Part shown: one piece after another, positions 18,014 through 28,912 of the stretch
Position numbering within the stretch: position 1 is the stretch's first letter
Layout of the letters: every line of letters starts with the position of its first letter
Assembly (NCBI GenBank): GCA_964417875.1
Contig: CAYQJU010000002.1
Coordinates: forward strand, 50,081-114,080
From: ZC4RG30 sp964417875
GTDB lineage: Bacteria; Pseudomonadota; Gammaproteobacteria; Steroidobacterales; Steroidobacteraceae
Reading direction: 5' to 3'
Length of the DNA: 64,000 nt
Translations under genes and position numbers: made by a program
The notes under the pieces: model-generated
Told to the model about the DNA's origin: nothing
The model's input: the letters and a program-made list of their open reading frames with translations, nothing else
The model's database searches: none

Positions 18014-18820
18014 ATGCAGAGCCACACATCGCAAGGCACCCAGGCTGCGGCGTGCCCGGATCGACGCTACTTCCTTGCGGCGCAGCTGCTGGGCTTCTCG
18101 CTCGGTGGCTTCTTCGACGGCATCCTGTTGCACCAGGTGCTGCAGTGGCATCACCTGCTCAGCGGCGTGCAATCCGATGCGGTCCAGGAACTGCGCGTGC
18201 AGGTGTTCGCCGATGGCCTGTTCCACCTGCTGATGTACGTGATCGCGCTGGCCGGCCTGTGGCTGCTGTGGACGGCGCGCCGCACGCCGGTGCTGCCGGG
18301 TGCCGGCTTCCTGTTCGGCAATGCCATGATCGGCTTCGGCATCTGGCATGTACTCGACGCATTCGTGTCGCACTGGCTGCTCGGCATCCACCGCATCCGC
18401 ATGGATTCACCGAACCCGCTGCTGTGGGACCTGCTGTGGTTCTTCATCTTCGGCGTGGGGATGATCGCCGCGGGTCTCGCGCTGCGTCGCCGGCGCCCGC
18501 GTCCGCCGCCCGGGAGTCGTGGCGCGCTGACCGCCAGTCTGCTGCTGGCCGTCTCGACGCTGGCCGGTGGCTATGGCGCGGCGTTGCCGCCGGATGACCT
18601 CTCGACATTCCTGGTGGTGATGCGCCCGGGTGCGGATGCGGGCGATCTGCTCGATGGCCTGGCCGAAGTCGGTGGTGGCATCCTCTGGGCCCATCCGGAC
18701 GGTGCACTGTGGACGGTGAACCTGGCACAGGCCGGCGATGGCGCGAAATTGTACCGGCATGGCGCATTGCTGGTCACCGCGTCGCCGGCCGCTCTGGGAT
18801 GCGCGGCCTGGCTGCGCTAG
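18014..18820 (+). CDS. DUF2243 membrane protein with C-terminal extension
   Basis: A 268-residue protein. Residues 18-165 are the DUF2243 unit with four hydrophobic helices and the conserved FFDGILLHQVLQWHH, FHLLMYVIA, GIWHVLDAFVSHWLLGIHRI and NPLLWDLLWF blocks rich in histidine. Family members often neighbour cytochrome oxidase genes and may bind metal or haem, but no function is established. Unusually, about 100 further residues follow: a basic RRRRPRPPPG loop, another helix, then an 80-residue soluble part (LSTFLVVMRPGADAGDLL) that the usual family member lacks. The ATG at 18014 has GCAGGAG seven bases upstream. Confidence 0.8.
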   Translation: MQSHTSQGTQAAACPDRRYFLAAQLLGFSLGGFFDGILLHQVLQWHHLLSGVQSDAVQELRVQVFADGLFHLLMYVIALAGLWLLWTARRTPVLPGAGFLFGNAMIGFGIWHVLDAFVSHWLLGIHRIRMDSPNPLLWDLLWFFIFGVGMIAAGLALRRRRPRPPPGSRGALTASLLLAVSTLAGGYGAALPPDDLSTFLVVMRPGADAGDLLDGLAEVGGGILWAHPDGALWTVNLAQAGDGAKLYRHGALLVTASPAALGCAAWLR

Positions 18821-18889
18821 CTGCACATGCAACCGGCCGACCTGCCTGCCATGACCCGCCGGCGCTGCCTGCGCGGCCGCGTGGTGGCC

Positions 18890-21460
<2,571 letters not shown>

Positions 21461-21592
21461 GGCATCTCCGCGCGAAGCTCAATACATTACTGTTTTTTGC
21501 AGGACCGGTCTGACGAATTCGGATCGAAACCTTTATTTGTCTCGTCAAATCATCAGCCAACGAGGTGGGACGGTGCCAATCCCATTGCCAGC
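21461..21592. promoter_or_regulatory. AT-rich divergent promoter region between the kinase gene and slyX
   Basis: This 132-base gap is noticeably richer in A and T than its surroundings, with runs of T at 21491-21496 and TTTATTTG at 21532-21539. On the plus strand CTGACG and TTTATT are separated by 16 bases, a plausible weak sigma-70 promoter for slyX. On the minus strand TTGACG (complement of 21543-21548) could be a -35 box for the kinase, but no convincing -10 is spaced from it. Assigned from base composition and position only. Confidence 0.3.
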
Positions 21593-21796
21593 ATGAATGA
21601 ACGCATCGAACAACTCGAGATCAAGGTGGCCTTCCTGGAGGAGGCGAATACGCAGCTGAGCGAAGAACTGTTCCGCCATCGCCAACAGGTCGAGTCCTTG
21701 CAGGCGCAACTGAAGGCGCTGGCCGGCCGATTCGAGGCGTCGCTGATGTCGCGCACCGCATACAGCCCCGATGATGAGAAGCCGCCGCACTACTGA
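21593..21796 (+). CDS. slyX: SlyX family coiled-coil protein
   Basis: A 67-residue protein matching SlyX: MNERIEQLEIKVAFLEEANT followed by heptad-rich sequence with LSEELFRHRQQVESL, and a C-terminal DDEKPPHY where SlyX proteins typically end in PPHY. It is a predicted short coiled coil; its cellular function is not known despite its conservation beside slyD/slyA in enterics. No strong ribosome binding site precedes the ATG at 21593, so the start is set by the family pattern. It is followed 77 bases later by an MFS transporter gene in the same direction. Confidence 0.88.
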   Translation: MNERIEQLEIKVAFLEEANTQLSEELFRHRQQVESLQAQLKALAGRFEASLMSRTAYSPDDEKPPHY

Positions 21797-21873
21797 CCGT
21801 TGCTGTTGCGGATGAGGCGCGCAGGCTCCGCTGCGGGCTGGCCCGTACGGGACACGGTCGGCGCAGGCCACTG

Positions 21874-23238
21874 ATGGACGGACTGCCGGCGCCCCGCCGT
21901 TATCTTTCGGTCCTCACCATCTGGATGGCGATGGCGATGTCGGTGCTCGACAGCACCATCGTCAATGTGGCGCTGCCCACCATCGCCGCGGAGATGCAGG
22001 CCACGGCGGCGACCTCCATCTGGGTGATCAATGCCTACCAGCTGGCGATCACCGCGCTGCTGCTGCCGCTGGCCGCGCTTGGTGACCGCATCGGTTACCA
22101 CCGGGTCTATCTTCCCGGTGTCGGCGTGTTCATCCTGGGCTCGATCGCCTGCGCGACCGCCCGCAACCTGGATGCGCTGATCATGGCGCGCATGTTCCAG
22201 GGCATCGGCGCGGCGGCCATCCTCAGCATGAATGCGGCCCTGGTGCGCGCCACCTATCCGCGCGACATGCTGGGACGCGGCATCGGCTACAACGCGGTGG
22301 TGCTGTCGGTGTCCGCGGCGGCCGGTCCCAGCCTTGCGGCGCTGATCCTGCATGTGACCACCTGGCCGTGGCTGTTCCTGATCAACATTCCCTTTGGCCT
22401 CGTGGCATTGCTGGTGGGCGTGCGCGCCCTGCCCCGCTCCGTCGGCCATGGCGGCAAGCCGAACTATCTTTCGGCGCTGCTCAGCGCGACGGCGCTCAGT
22501 TCGCTGATCTTCGGCATCGAGACGCTGGCGCGCGAACAGACTGATGGCACCGGCCTGCTGCTGCTGCTGGTGGCGGTTGTGTCGGGCACGCTGCTGGTTC
22601 GGCGTGAATGGACGCGCCCAGCGCCGCTGCTGCCACTCGACCTGCTGCGCCGGCCGATCTTCTCGCTGTCGATCACCACGTCAGTGACTTCATTCGTCGG
22701 GCAGATGGCTGCACTGGTGACACTGCCGTTCCTGCTGCAGGAGGTGCTGGGTCGCAGCGTGGCAGCCACCGGCCTGCTGATGACGGCCTGGCCACTGGCG
22801 GTGGGCGTGACGGCGCCGCTCTCCGGCCGCCTGGCCGACCGCTATCCGGCCGGTTTGCTGGGAGGCATCGGCCTGTCGGTGTTCGCCGTCGGACTGGTGA
22901 TGCTGTCGATGCTGGGACCGGATCCGGGCAATGCGGACATTCTCTGGCGCATGGCACTGTGCGGCGCGGGTTTCGGCTTCTTCCAGGCGCCGAACAACCG
23001 CACCATCGTCACGGCCGCACCACCGGCGCGCTCCGGTGCCGCCGGCGGCATGCTGGCCACGGCGCGTCTGCTGGGCCAGACCACCGGGGCGGTGGCGGTT
23101 GCGGCCGGCTTTCACTGGATGGGCCTGGAATCCGGGCCGGTGCTGCTGCGCATTGCAGCCGTGGCGGCACTGCTTGCCGCCGCGATCAGCATGCTGAGGC
23201 TGCGCGTACGGGCCACCGTGCCCGCCGCGGACTTCTGA
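21874..23238 (+). CDS. MFS transporter, DHA2-type drug/proton antiporter
   Basis: A 454-residue membrane protein with 13-14 predicted helices. The first helix carries LDSTIVNVALPTIAAEM, the DHA2 motif D, followed by GDRIGYHRVY (motif A) and RMFQGIGAAAILSMNAAL with AAGPSLAALIL (motif C-like). Such carriers export drugs, dyes or metabolites in exchange for protons; substrate cannot be told. ATG at 21874 overlaps a TGA in another frame and has no strong ribosome binding site. It runs toward the pirin gene, which is convergent. Confidence 0.88.
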   Translation: MDGLPAPRRYLSVLTIWMAMAMSVLDSTIVNVALPTIAAEMQATAATSIWVINAYQLAITALLLPLAALGDRIGYHRVYLPGVGVFILGSIACATARNLDALIMARMFQGIGAAAILSMNAALVRATYPRDMLGRGIGYNAVVLSVSAAAGPSLAALILHVTTWPWLFLINIPFGLVALLVGVRALPRSVGHGGKPNYLSALLSATALSSLIFGIETLAREQTDGTGLLLLLVAVVSGTLLVRREWTRPAPLLPLDLLRRPIFSLSITTSVTSFVGQMAALVTLPFLLQEVLGRSVAATGLLMTAWPLAVGVTAPLSGRLADRYPAGLLGGIGLSVFAVGLVMLSMLGPDPGNADILWRMALCGAGFGFFQAPNNRTIVTAAPPARSGAAGGMLATARLLGQTTGAVAVAAGFHWMGLESGPVLLRIAAVAALLAAAISMLRLRVRATVPAADF

Positions 23239-23256
23239 TGCGGAAGAGCTGCCAGC

Positions 23257-23297
23257 ACTGCTGCGTGTCGCGCACAGGTCAGCAGTAGCGCAGTTTT
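23257..23297 (+). terminator. Candidate intrinsic terminator after the MFS gene
   Basis: ACTGCTG (23257-23263) and CAGCAGT (23280-23286) form a seven-base stem enclosing a further GTG/CAC pair, and TTTT occurs at 23294-23297. The distance between stem and T run is longer than usual, so this is weak. It lies between convergent genes, where a terminator is expected. Confidence 0.3.
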
Positions 23298-23313
23298 CCC
23301 GATCCGCGCTCGG

Positions 23314-24192
23314 TCATGAGGCCACTTCGCCGGTGATGCCACCGAACCGCCCCTGGTTGAAGTCCTCGATGGCCTGCACGATCTGCTCGCGGCTGTTCAT
23401 CACGAACGGGCCATGACCCACCACCGGTTCATCGATGGGTTCGCCGGCCAGCCACAGCAGCGTGGCATCGTTGTTGGCCTCGATGCGCACCTGGCTGCCA
23501 TCGCGGTCCAGGTGCACCAGCTCGCCCTGGCGCGCGACCGCTTCTGCATTGATCAGCACGGTGCCGCGCAACACCACAAGTGCCAGCGTGTGTCCGGATG
23601 TGGCGGCGAAATGCGCCACTGCGCCAGTGGCCAGGCGCACATCCCACACATCGAGCGGCGTGAAGGTCTTCGCCGGACCGCGCTGGCCGCCGAACTCCCC
23701 CGCGATCACGCGCACCTGCCCTGCACCGTCCGGCAATGGCACCTGCGGGATCGCCCCGGCCAGCAGCGTCTGGTAGCGCGGCGGCGTCATCTTGTGGCGC
23801 GCCGGCAGGTTCACCCACAGCTGCGCCATCTCGATGGTGCCGCCGCGTTCGGTGAAGGCGCGGGAATGGAACTCCTCGTGCAGGATGCCGCCGCCGGCGG
23901 TCATCCACTGCACATCGCCGGGGCCGATGCGACCACCCGCGCCGGTGGAATCGCGATGCTCCAGTTCACCCTGGTACACGATGGTGACGGTTTCGAAACC
24001 GCGATGCGGATGCTGGCCGACGCCGCGCCGGCGGGTACCGGGATCGAAATGCATCGGCGCGGCATGGTCGAGCAGCAGGAAGGGACTGAGCTGGCGGCCC
24101 AGTCCGTCATAGCTGAACAGCGAACTCACCGGAAAGCCATCGCCCACCCAGTGCGGACGGGGCGCCGCATGCACGCCGAGTACCTTCTTCAT
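23314..24192 (-). CDS. Pirin family protein
   Basis: A 292-residue bicupin. The N-terminal pirin domain shows FLLLDHAAPMHF, GVGQHPHRGFETVTIVYQGELEHRD, GDVQWMTAGGGILHEEFH; the three histidines and glutamate of the metal site are all present (HPHRGF, H of EHRD region, EEFH). The C-terminal domain carries the FDSR-like VRLATGAVAHFAATSGHTLALVVLRG. Bacterial pirins include quercetin 2,3-dioxygenases and regulators; the role here is unknown. The ATG at 24192 has AAGGAGA eight bases upstream. It is divergent from hslR with 60 bases between. Confidence 0.9.
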   Translation of the reverse strand: MKKVLGVHAAPRPHWVGDGFPVSSLFSYDGLGRQLSPFLLLDHAAPMHFDPGTRRRGVGQHPHRGFETVTIVYQGELEHRDSTGAGGRIGPGDVQWMTAGGGILHEEFHSRAFTERGGTIEMAQLWVNLPARHKMTPPRYQTLLAGAIPQVPLPDGAGQVRVIAGEFGGQRGPAKTFTPLDVWDVRLATGAVAHFAATSGHTLALVVLRGTVLINAEAVARQGELVHLDRDGSQVRIEANNDATLLWLAGEPIDEPVVGHGPFVMNSREQIVQAIEDFNQGRFGGITGEVAS

Positions 24193-24252
24193 CAGTGTCT
24201 CCTTGCCCGTGGACGATGCCGCATCGGCGGCCACTGATCCATACTCTGGGGC

Positions 24253-24654
24253 ATGACGCGCGAGACGGACAACGATCGCCACCGCATCGACAAATGGCTG
24301 TGGCATGTGCGCCTGTTCAAGACGCGCTCGCTGGCCGCCGACGCGGTGGCCGGCGGCCGCGTGAAGATCGGCAATGAACGGGTGAAGCCCGCGCACGACG
24401 TGCGGGTCGGCCAGATCGTCACGGTGACGCAGGAGCGGCGCAGCATCGAACTGGAAGTGCTCGCCCTGCCGTCGCGGCGCAGCCCGGCGCCCGAGGCGCA
24501 GGCCTGCTACCGCGAAACCGCCGCCAGCGAAGCGCGCGCTGTGCAGCTGCGCGAGCAGCGGCGTCTGGCCGCGCAGCTGCGACCGCAGCCGGATCACCGC
24601 CCCGACAAGCGCGAGCGACGCCAGCTCGACCGCCTGCGCCGCAACCAGGGCTGA
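24253..24654 (+). CDS. hslR: Heat-shock protein 15, S4-domain ribosome-recycling factor
   Basis: A 133-residue protein with an N-terminal S4 RNA-binding domain (residues 10-70: RIDKWLWHVRLFKTRSLAADAV, GRVKIGNERVKPAHDVRVGQ) and a basic C-terminal tail ending KRERRQLDRLRRNQG. Hsp15 binds the 50S subunit carrying a stalled peptidyl-tRNA after heat shock and helps to free it. Length and the charged tail match E. coli Hsp15. The start is ATG 24253. It is alone on the plus strand and converges on the DUF938 gene with 15 bases between. Confidence 0.9.
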   Translation: MTRETDNDRHRIDKWLWHVRLFKTRSLAADAVAGGRVKIGNERVKPAHDVRVGQIVTVTQERRSIELEVLALPSRRSPAPEAQACYRETAASEARAVQLREQRRLAAQLRPQPDHRPDKRERRQLDRLRRNQG

Positions 24655-24669
24655 GCGTCAGGCGCCGCA

Positions 24670-25287
24670 TCAGCCGGTGCGGCGGAAGACCACGCTGAAA
24701 TTGTTGGCAGGCATCTGCACCACTTCGTGCAGTTCGAAGCCGAGGCGCGCGGCCAGCCCTTGCACATCCTCCAGGTTGCGAACGCCCCAGGCAGGATTGC
24801 GGCGCTGCAGGTCCGCATCGAATTGCTCGTTGCTGGCAGCGGTATGCCGGCCGTCGCGGCGGTAAGGTCCATACAGGAACAGCACTGCGCCGGCCGGCAG
24901 CAGGCGGGCGGCCTCACCGAGCAATGCCACCGTTGCCTCCCAGGGAGCGATGTGGATCATGTTGATGCAGACAATGGCCGCCGCCTGCACGACCGGCCAT
25001 GGTCGCCGGCAGACATCGAGGTCCAGCGGCGCAGAGACATTCGGCAATCCGGCCTCGCGGCGCCGGATCCCGATGGCATCGCGGTGCCGGCCTTCCGGGT
25101 CACTGGGCAGCCAGCGCAGGCCCGGCAGCGCGGCGGCGAAGTGCATCACATGCTGGCCGGTGCCGCTGGCCACCTCCAGCACCGTGCCTTCAGCCGGCAG
25201 CACGCGCTGCAGTACCTCGAGGATTGGCGCTTTGTTGCGTTCTGGCGCAGGATAGGTGAGGACCTGCAAGTGCGGAGGCGTGGCCAT
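24670..25287 (-). CDS. DUF938 SAM-dependent methyltransferase-like protein
   Basis: A 205-residue protein with the DUF938 pattern: APERNKAPILEVLQRVLP, the SAM-binding loop VLEVASGTGQHVMHFAAALP, LRWLPSDPEGRH, CINMIHIAPWEATVALLGEAARLL, and FLYGPYRRDGRHTAASNEQFD. The fold is a class I methyltransferase; the substrate is not known. The start ATG at 25287 is the first in frame. Upstream, 25296-25311 forms a small perfect hairpin in its leader (seven-base stem, two-base loop), of unknown meaning. Confidence 0.88.
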   Translation of the reverse strand: MATPPHLQVLTYPAPERNKAPILEVLQRVLPAEGTVLEVASGTGQHVMHFAAALPGLRWLPSDPEGRHRDAIGIRRREAGLPNVSAPLDLDVCRRPWPVVQAAAIVCINMIHIAPWEATVALLGEAARLLPAGAVLFLYGPYRRDGRHTAASNEQFDADLQRRNPAWGVRNLEDVQGLAARLGFELHEVVQMPANNFSVVFRRTG

Positions 25288-25419
25288 GCCTCCATCCTGC
25301 CTTCAGGCAGGCGCGCTGGAAAGTGACTCGCTGTCCAGGTCAGCCGATCGGCTTGCCCGGACTGCCTTGATTCCGACGCGGGTATCCCCATGTCCCTTTC
25401 AATCACCCGGGAGGTAGCG

Positions 25420-25608
25420 ATGAGCGATTCAGACCGCAAGAAAGTCCTGGTGGGGCTCGAAGCCGACTTCCGTCGCGCCCAGACCGCGCTCGCCGTCGCA
25501 CAGGCCGATTTCGAAAAGGCCTATACGGCGCTGTGGGAATACATGAACGAGCACACCGAGGGACCGCAGCGGGTGCTGATGTTCTCGCCCGGCATCACGA
25601 TGCACTGA
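25420..25608 (+). CDS. Small helical protein of unknown function
   Basis: A 62-residue protein. The ATG at 25420 is chosen over 25390 because GGGAGG sits five bases before it. The first 45 residues (LVGLEADFRRAQTALAVAQ, FEKAYTALWEYMNEH) form an amphipathic helix with coiled-coil character, followed by a short tail. I do not recognise a family. It ends one base before the GTG of the DsbA-like gene, so the two are almost certainly co-translated, and a role linked to thiol redox is possible but unproven. Confidence 0.65.
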   Translation: MSDSDRKKVLVGLEADFRRAQTALAVAQADFEKAYTALWEYMNEHTEGPQRVLMFSPGITMH

Positions 25609-25609
25609 C

Positions 25610-26299
25610 GTGGGCATCGAGCTGAAGATCGATTTCGTCTCCGACGTGGCGTGCCCCTGGTGCGCCATCGGCTTTGCCGGCCTCGAGGAGGCGCTGCGTC
25701 GCACGGCGGACGTGGTGACGGCAGAGATCCGCTTCCAGCCCTTCGAGCTGAATCCGGACATGCCGCCGACCGGCCGCAACATCGACCAGATGCTGGGTGA
25801 GCGCTACGGCCGCGATGCGGCGCAGCTGGACCAGATGCGCCAGACGGTGCGCGAGCGGGCCTCGGACGTGGGCTTCACCTTCAACCAGAATGGCGACAGC
25901 CGCATCTACAACACCTTCGATGCGCACCGGCTGCTGCACTGGGCGCAGCCGACTGGCCGGCAGGTGGAACTGAAGCGTGCGCTGTTCCGCGCCAACTTCA
26001 CCGATGGCGCCAATGTCTCGGACCCCGACGTGCTGGTGGCTGCGGTCACGGCCGCCGGCCTCGATGCAGCCGAAGCCCGCAGCGTGCTCGACAGCGGACG
26101 TTTCGCCGCCGAGGTGCGGGCGGCCGAAAGCTACTGGCAGTCCGCTGGCATCCGCGCGGTGCCGGGCATCGTGATCAATGGACAGTGGCTGATTTCCGGT
26201 GGCCAGCCGCCGGAGCAGTTCGAGGCCGCGATCCGGCAGATTGCAGCCGAAGCCGGTGCGGCAGGAACCTCCGTGCCCACTCCGCAAGACAGCGCCTGA
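25610..26299 (+). CDS. DsbA family oxidoreductase (FrnE-like)
   Basis: A 229-residue cytoplasmic thioredoxin-fold protein without a signal peptide. The active site is CPWC at residues 15-18 (DVACPWCAIG), with the helical insertion typical of DsbA/HCCA2 proteins (NTFDAHRLLHWAQPTG) and a cis-Pro loop at AVPGIVING. FrnE-like members are implicated in polyketide synthesis and in oxidative stress resistance as disulfide isomerases. The start is GTG at 25610. It follows the small helical protein by one base. Confidence 0.9.
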   Translation: MGIELKIDFVSDVACPWCAIGFAGLEEALRRTADVVTAEIRFQPFELNPDMPPTGRNIDQMLGERYGRDAAQLDQMRQTVRERASDVGFTFNQNGDSRIYNTFDAHRLLHWAQPTGRQVELKRALFRANFTDGANVSDPDVLVAAVTAAGLDAAEARSVLDSGRFAAEVRAAESYWQSAGIRAVPGIVINGQWLISGGQPPEQFEAAIRQIAAEAGAAGTSVPTPQDSA

Positions 26300-26380
26300 C
26301 CGGCTCCCACGGCAGCACATTGCGCGCAGGGCCGCTATGCTTGCGCGAAAGAATCGCTGCAACCAGACGGGGGTTGATGC

Positions 26381-27298
26381 ATGAAACGACTGATGATCCT
26401 GGCCGCCGCCACGGCATGGCTGGGCGTTGCGCATTCCGCCGCGCCGCAAGCCGGATTCGAAATGGCAGTGGTGGACATGCAGGGGCAGAAGAAGGTGCTG
26501 GGCACCGTTCCCGGTTCGGTGTTCGCGCCGCGCGTGTCGCCGGATGGCACGCGGGTGGCCTTCGAGATGGCGGTGCCGGGCGAGAATGCCGGCGATCCGG
26601 AGCTGACGAAGATCCATGTGGCGCGGCTGGCGGAATTCGACGAGCCGGTTCCCATGCAGATCACCGTGATTTCACGACGCAATGTCGCCCCGGTGTGGGC
26701 GCCGGAGAATGACCGCATCGCCTTCGTCGCCACCGGCAATGGCGATGACGCGCTGTTCTGGCAGCGTTCCGATGGCGGCGAGCAGCCGAAATACATTCTT
26801 GACGGGCGCGCGCCGGAAGGCATCTATCCGGACGGCCGCATGGTGTACCTCACGCTCAGCGGCGACAGCGACTATGGCATCTCGGCCATCGACCTCAAAT
26901 CCGGTGCGGTGACGAAACTGGTGGACCGTCCCGGTTCCGCGCAGCACAGCAGCCAGGTCTCGGCGGACGGCAGATGGATCGCCTATGCCTCGGACGAAAC
27001 CGGGCGACTTGAAGTGTGGGCCGAGCCACTGCCGCAGACCGGCAAGCGCTTCCAGCTCACGCGCGAGGGCGGCGCGCATCCGGTGTGGGCGCCGGATGGC
27101 TCGGCCATCTATTTCGACCAGGGTGGTCGCATGTTCCGCCTGCCGCTGGGCGTGGCGGGTGATGAACTGCAGCCGGGCAATGCGGCGCCGCTGCCGATCA
27201 CCGGTTTCCAGCAGGGGCCGCTGCGGCGGCAGTTCGACCTGCTGCCGGATGGCCGCTCGTTCCTGATGCTGTTTCCGACCGGGGCCGCCGCACGCTGA
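26381..27298 (+). CDS. Secreted TolB-like beta-propeller protein
   Basis: A 305-residue protein with a signal peptide (MKRLMILAAATAWLGVAHSA) and PD40-type propeller repeats: PRVSPDGTRVAFEM, PVWAPENDRIAFVA, SQVSADGRWIAYASD, PVWAPDGSAIYF and FDLLPDGRSFLML. The repeats resemble those of TolB and of WD40-like sensor proteins, so it probably binds another protein or peptidoglycan-associated partner in the periplasm. It lacks the TolB N-terminal domain. No operon partner is evident; the stop is 20 bases from the convergent QorB-like gene. Confidence 0.78.
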   Translation: MKRLMILAAATAWLGVAHSAAPQAGFEMAVVDMQGQKKVLGTVPGSVFAPRVSPDGTRVAFEMAVPGENAGDPELTKIHVARLAEFDEPVPMQITVISRRNVAPVWAPENDRIAFVATGNGDDALFWQRSDGGEQPKYILDGRAPEGIYPDGRMVYLTLSGDSDYGISAIDLKSGAVTKLVDRPGSAQHSSQVSADGRWIAYASDETGRLEVWAEPLPQTGKRFQLTREGGAHPVWAPDGSAIYFDQGGRMFRLPLGVAGDELQPGNAAPLPITGFQQGPLRRQFDLLPDGRSFLMLFPTGAAAR

Positions 27299-27318
27299 AC
27301 GGCCCTTGCTGTGGCGGA

Positions 27319-28179
27319 TCAGGAGACGTTCAGCGCTGCGCGCAACGTCTCCTGCATCGGCGTGGTGGGACGCCCGATCACCTTCTCGAGCGTGCGGCTG
27401 TCATCGAACAGCCAGCCGTCGCCGGACTTCGCATCTGAATCAGCGAGGATGCGCGCGAAGGGTTCGGGCAGCCCGCCCTGCACCATCGCGGCGGCGTAAT
27501 CGGCTTCGTCGAGATCGCGCACCGCCACCGGCTTGCCGGACAGGCGCGAGAGCATCGCGGCCAGCTCGCGCTTGTCGAAGCTGCTGCTGCCGGCGAGTTC
27601 ATAAGCTTGGCCGGGCCTGTGGTCATCGCGCAGGATCAGCGCCGCGATGCCTTCGGCATAGTCATTGCGCGTGGCGGTGGCGATCCGGCCGTCGCGTGAG
27701 GCGCTGGGCATCACGCCGGTCTGGATGGCCACCGGCGCGCTGCCCAGGTAGTTCTCGCTGTACCAGCCATTGCGGCACAGGATGTACGGCACCCGGCCTT
27801 CGGCCAGCACCTGCTCGGTGGCCCGGTGCTCCGCGGCCAGCCGCAGCGGATTCACGTCGGCTTTCAGGATGCTGGTATAGGCCAGCCGCCTCACCCCGGC
27901 GCGGGCGGCGGCCTCGATGACGGCGCGGTGCTGCGCCACGCGCCTGCCCACCTCGCTGCCTGAAACCAGCACCACGCGCCCGACGCTGTCCAGCGCCGCT
28001 TCGATGGTGTCGGGCCGGTCATAGTCCACGGTGCGGAACTCCACGCCGGCCGGCGCCTTCGCTGCGTTGCGGCCGCCGGCAATCACGTCGGCCGCCGGGC
28101 CGAGCCGGCGCAGATGCTGCACGATCAGCGCGCCGAGCTGGCCGGTGGCGCCGGTGACCAGGATCCTTCCATTGCTCAT
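27319..28179 (-). CDS. NmrA/QorB-like NAD(P)H-dependent oxidoreductase
   Basis: A 286-residue atypical SDR. The NAD(P)-binding motif is ILVTGATGQLGALIVQHL, then VLVSGSEVGRRVAQHRAVIEAA, YTSILKAD and LCRNGWYSENYLG, all matching the QorB (YtfG) quinone oxidoreductase group, which reduces quinones with NADPH. The usual catalytic Tyr-Lys pair is absent, as is normal in this group. The ATG at 28179 has AGGGAGAA upstream; the in-frame ATG 24 bases earlier is less well placed. Substrate is not proven. Confidence 0.85.
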   Translation of the reverse strand: MSNGRILVTGATGQLGALIVQHLRRLGPAADVIAGGRNAAKAPAGVEFRTVDYDRPDTIEAALDSVGRVVLVSGSEVGRRVAQHRAVIEAAARAGVRRLAYTSILKADVNPLRLAAEHRATEQVLAEGRVPYILCRNGWYSENYLGSAPVAIQTGVMPSASRDGRIATATRNDYAEGIAALILRDDHRPGQAYELAGSSSFDKRELAAMLSRLSGKPVAVRDLDEADYAAAMVQGGLPEPFARILADSDAKSGDGWLFDDSRTLEKVIGRPTTPMQETLRAALNVS

Positions 28180-28209
28180 CGAAGTTTCTCCCTGCTGTGG
28201 CATGTCGCG

Positions 28210-28635
28210 TCAGTATCCGCCTGGCGGCCGCGCGGCGGGAGTCCGCTTCTGACGGGCATCGTCGCGCGCCTGCCGGTCGTCTTCCTCCGGCTGCAGTGTC
28301 GCCCAGGACGATCCGCCTTCCGCCGGCGGCAGTTTCAAGGTGTCCCGGCTGCGGAACAGGTGCACCTTGGCGATCATGTTCGCGCTCACCGGCGCGGTCA
28401 TGAACAGGAACAGCGTGATCAGCAGCTCATGGATGCCGGTGGCGTCCCGCAGCAGCACGAAGAACAGCATCGAGGCGATCAGCAGCGATCCGATGCCCAG
28501 CGTGGTCGCCTTGGTGGGCGCGTGCAGGCGCCGCATGGTGTCGGGCAGCTTCACCAGTCCGAAGGACCCGACGAACAGGAAGCCAGCCCCGGTCAGGATC
28601 AGCAGTGCCACGATGGCTTCGATGATCATCGTCAT
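28210..28635 (-). CDS. mrpG: Mrp cation/proton antiporter subunit G
   Basis: A 141-residue protein with three hydrophobic helices at the start and the MrpG block GSFGLVKLPDTMRRLHAPTKATTLG. The last 45 residues are a charged, soluble tail that most MrpG subunits lack or have shorter. It is the last gene of the operon, seven bases after mrpF. Mrp complexes exchange Na+ (or K+) for H+ and need all subunits. Confidence 0.9.
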   Translation of the reverse strand: MTMIIEAIVALLILTGAGFLFVGSFGLVKLPDTMRRLHAPTKATTLGIGSLLIASMLFFVLLRDATGIHELLITLFLFMTAPVSANMIAKVHLFRSRDTLKLPPAEGGSSWATLQPEEDDRQARDDARQKRTPAARPPGGY

Positions 28636-28642
28636 GACGGCC

Positions 28643-28912
28643 TCACTCGATCACATTGCCGCGAAGCAGGAACTTGCAGAAGGCGACGGTGGAAACGAAA
28701 CCCACCATCGCAAACAGCATTGCCGCCTCGAAATAGATCGCCGTGCCGAAGCGGATGCCCGCCAGCACCACCAGCCCGATGGCGTTGATCACCATGGTAT
28801 CGAGCGCGAGAACCCGGTCAGTCACATCCGGCCCTGCCACCAGGCGACACAGGTTCAGCAGCAGCGAGGCGCAGATCGTGACGAAGGCGATCAGGCTGGC
28901 CAGTTCGATCAT
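28643..28912 (-). CDS. mrpF: Mrp cation/proton antiporter subunit F
   Basis: An 89-residue protein with three helices and the MrpF motif RLVAGPDVTDRVLALDTM, containing the aspartates implicated in ion movement in this family, followed by YFEAAMLFAMVGFVSTVAFCKFL. It overlaps the mrpE stop by four bases, indicating translational coupling. Confidence 0.9.
   Translation of the reverse strand: MIELASLIAFVTICASLLLNLCRLVAGPDVTDRVLALDTMVINAIGLVVLAGIRFGTAIYFEAAMLFAMVGFVSTVAFCKFLLRGNVIE

Noticed and set aside
25296..25311. Seven-base perfect hairpin in the leader of the DUF938 gene
   Set aside because: Short, two-base loop, no conserved partner; not enough to call a regulator site.
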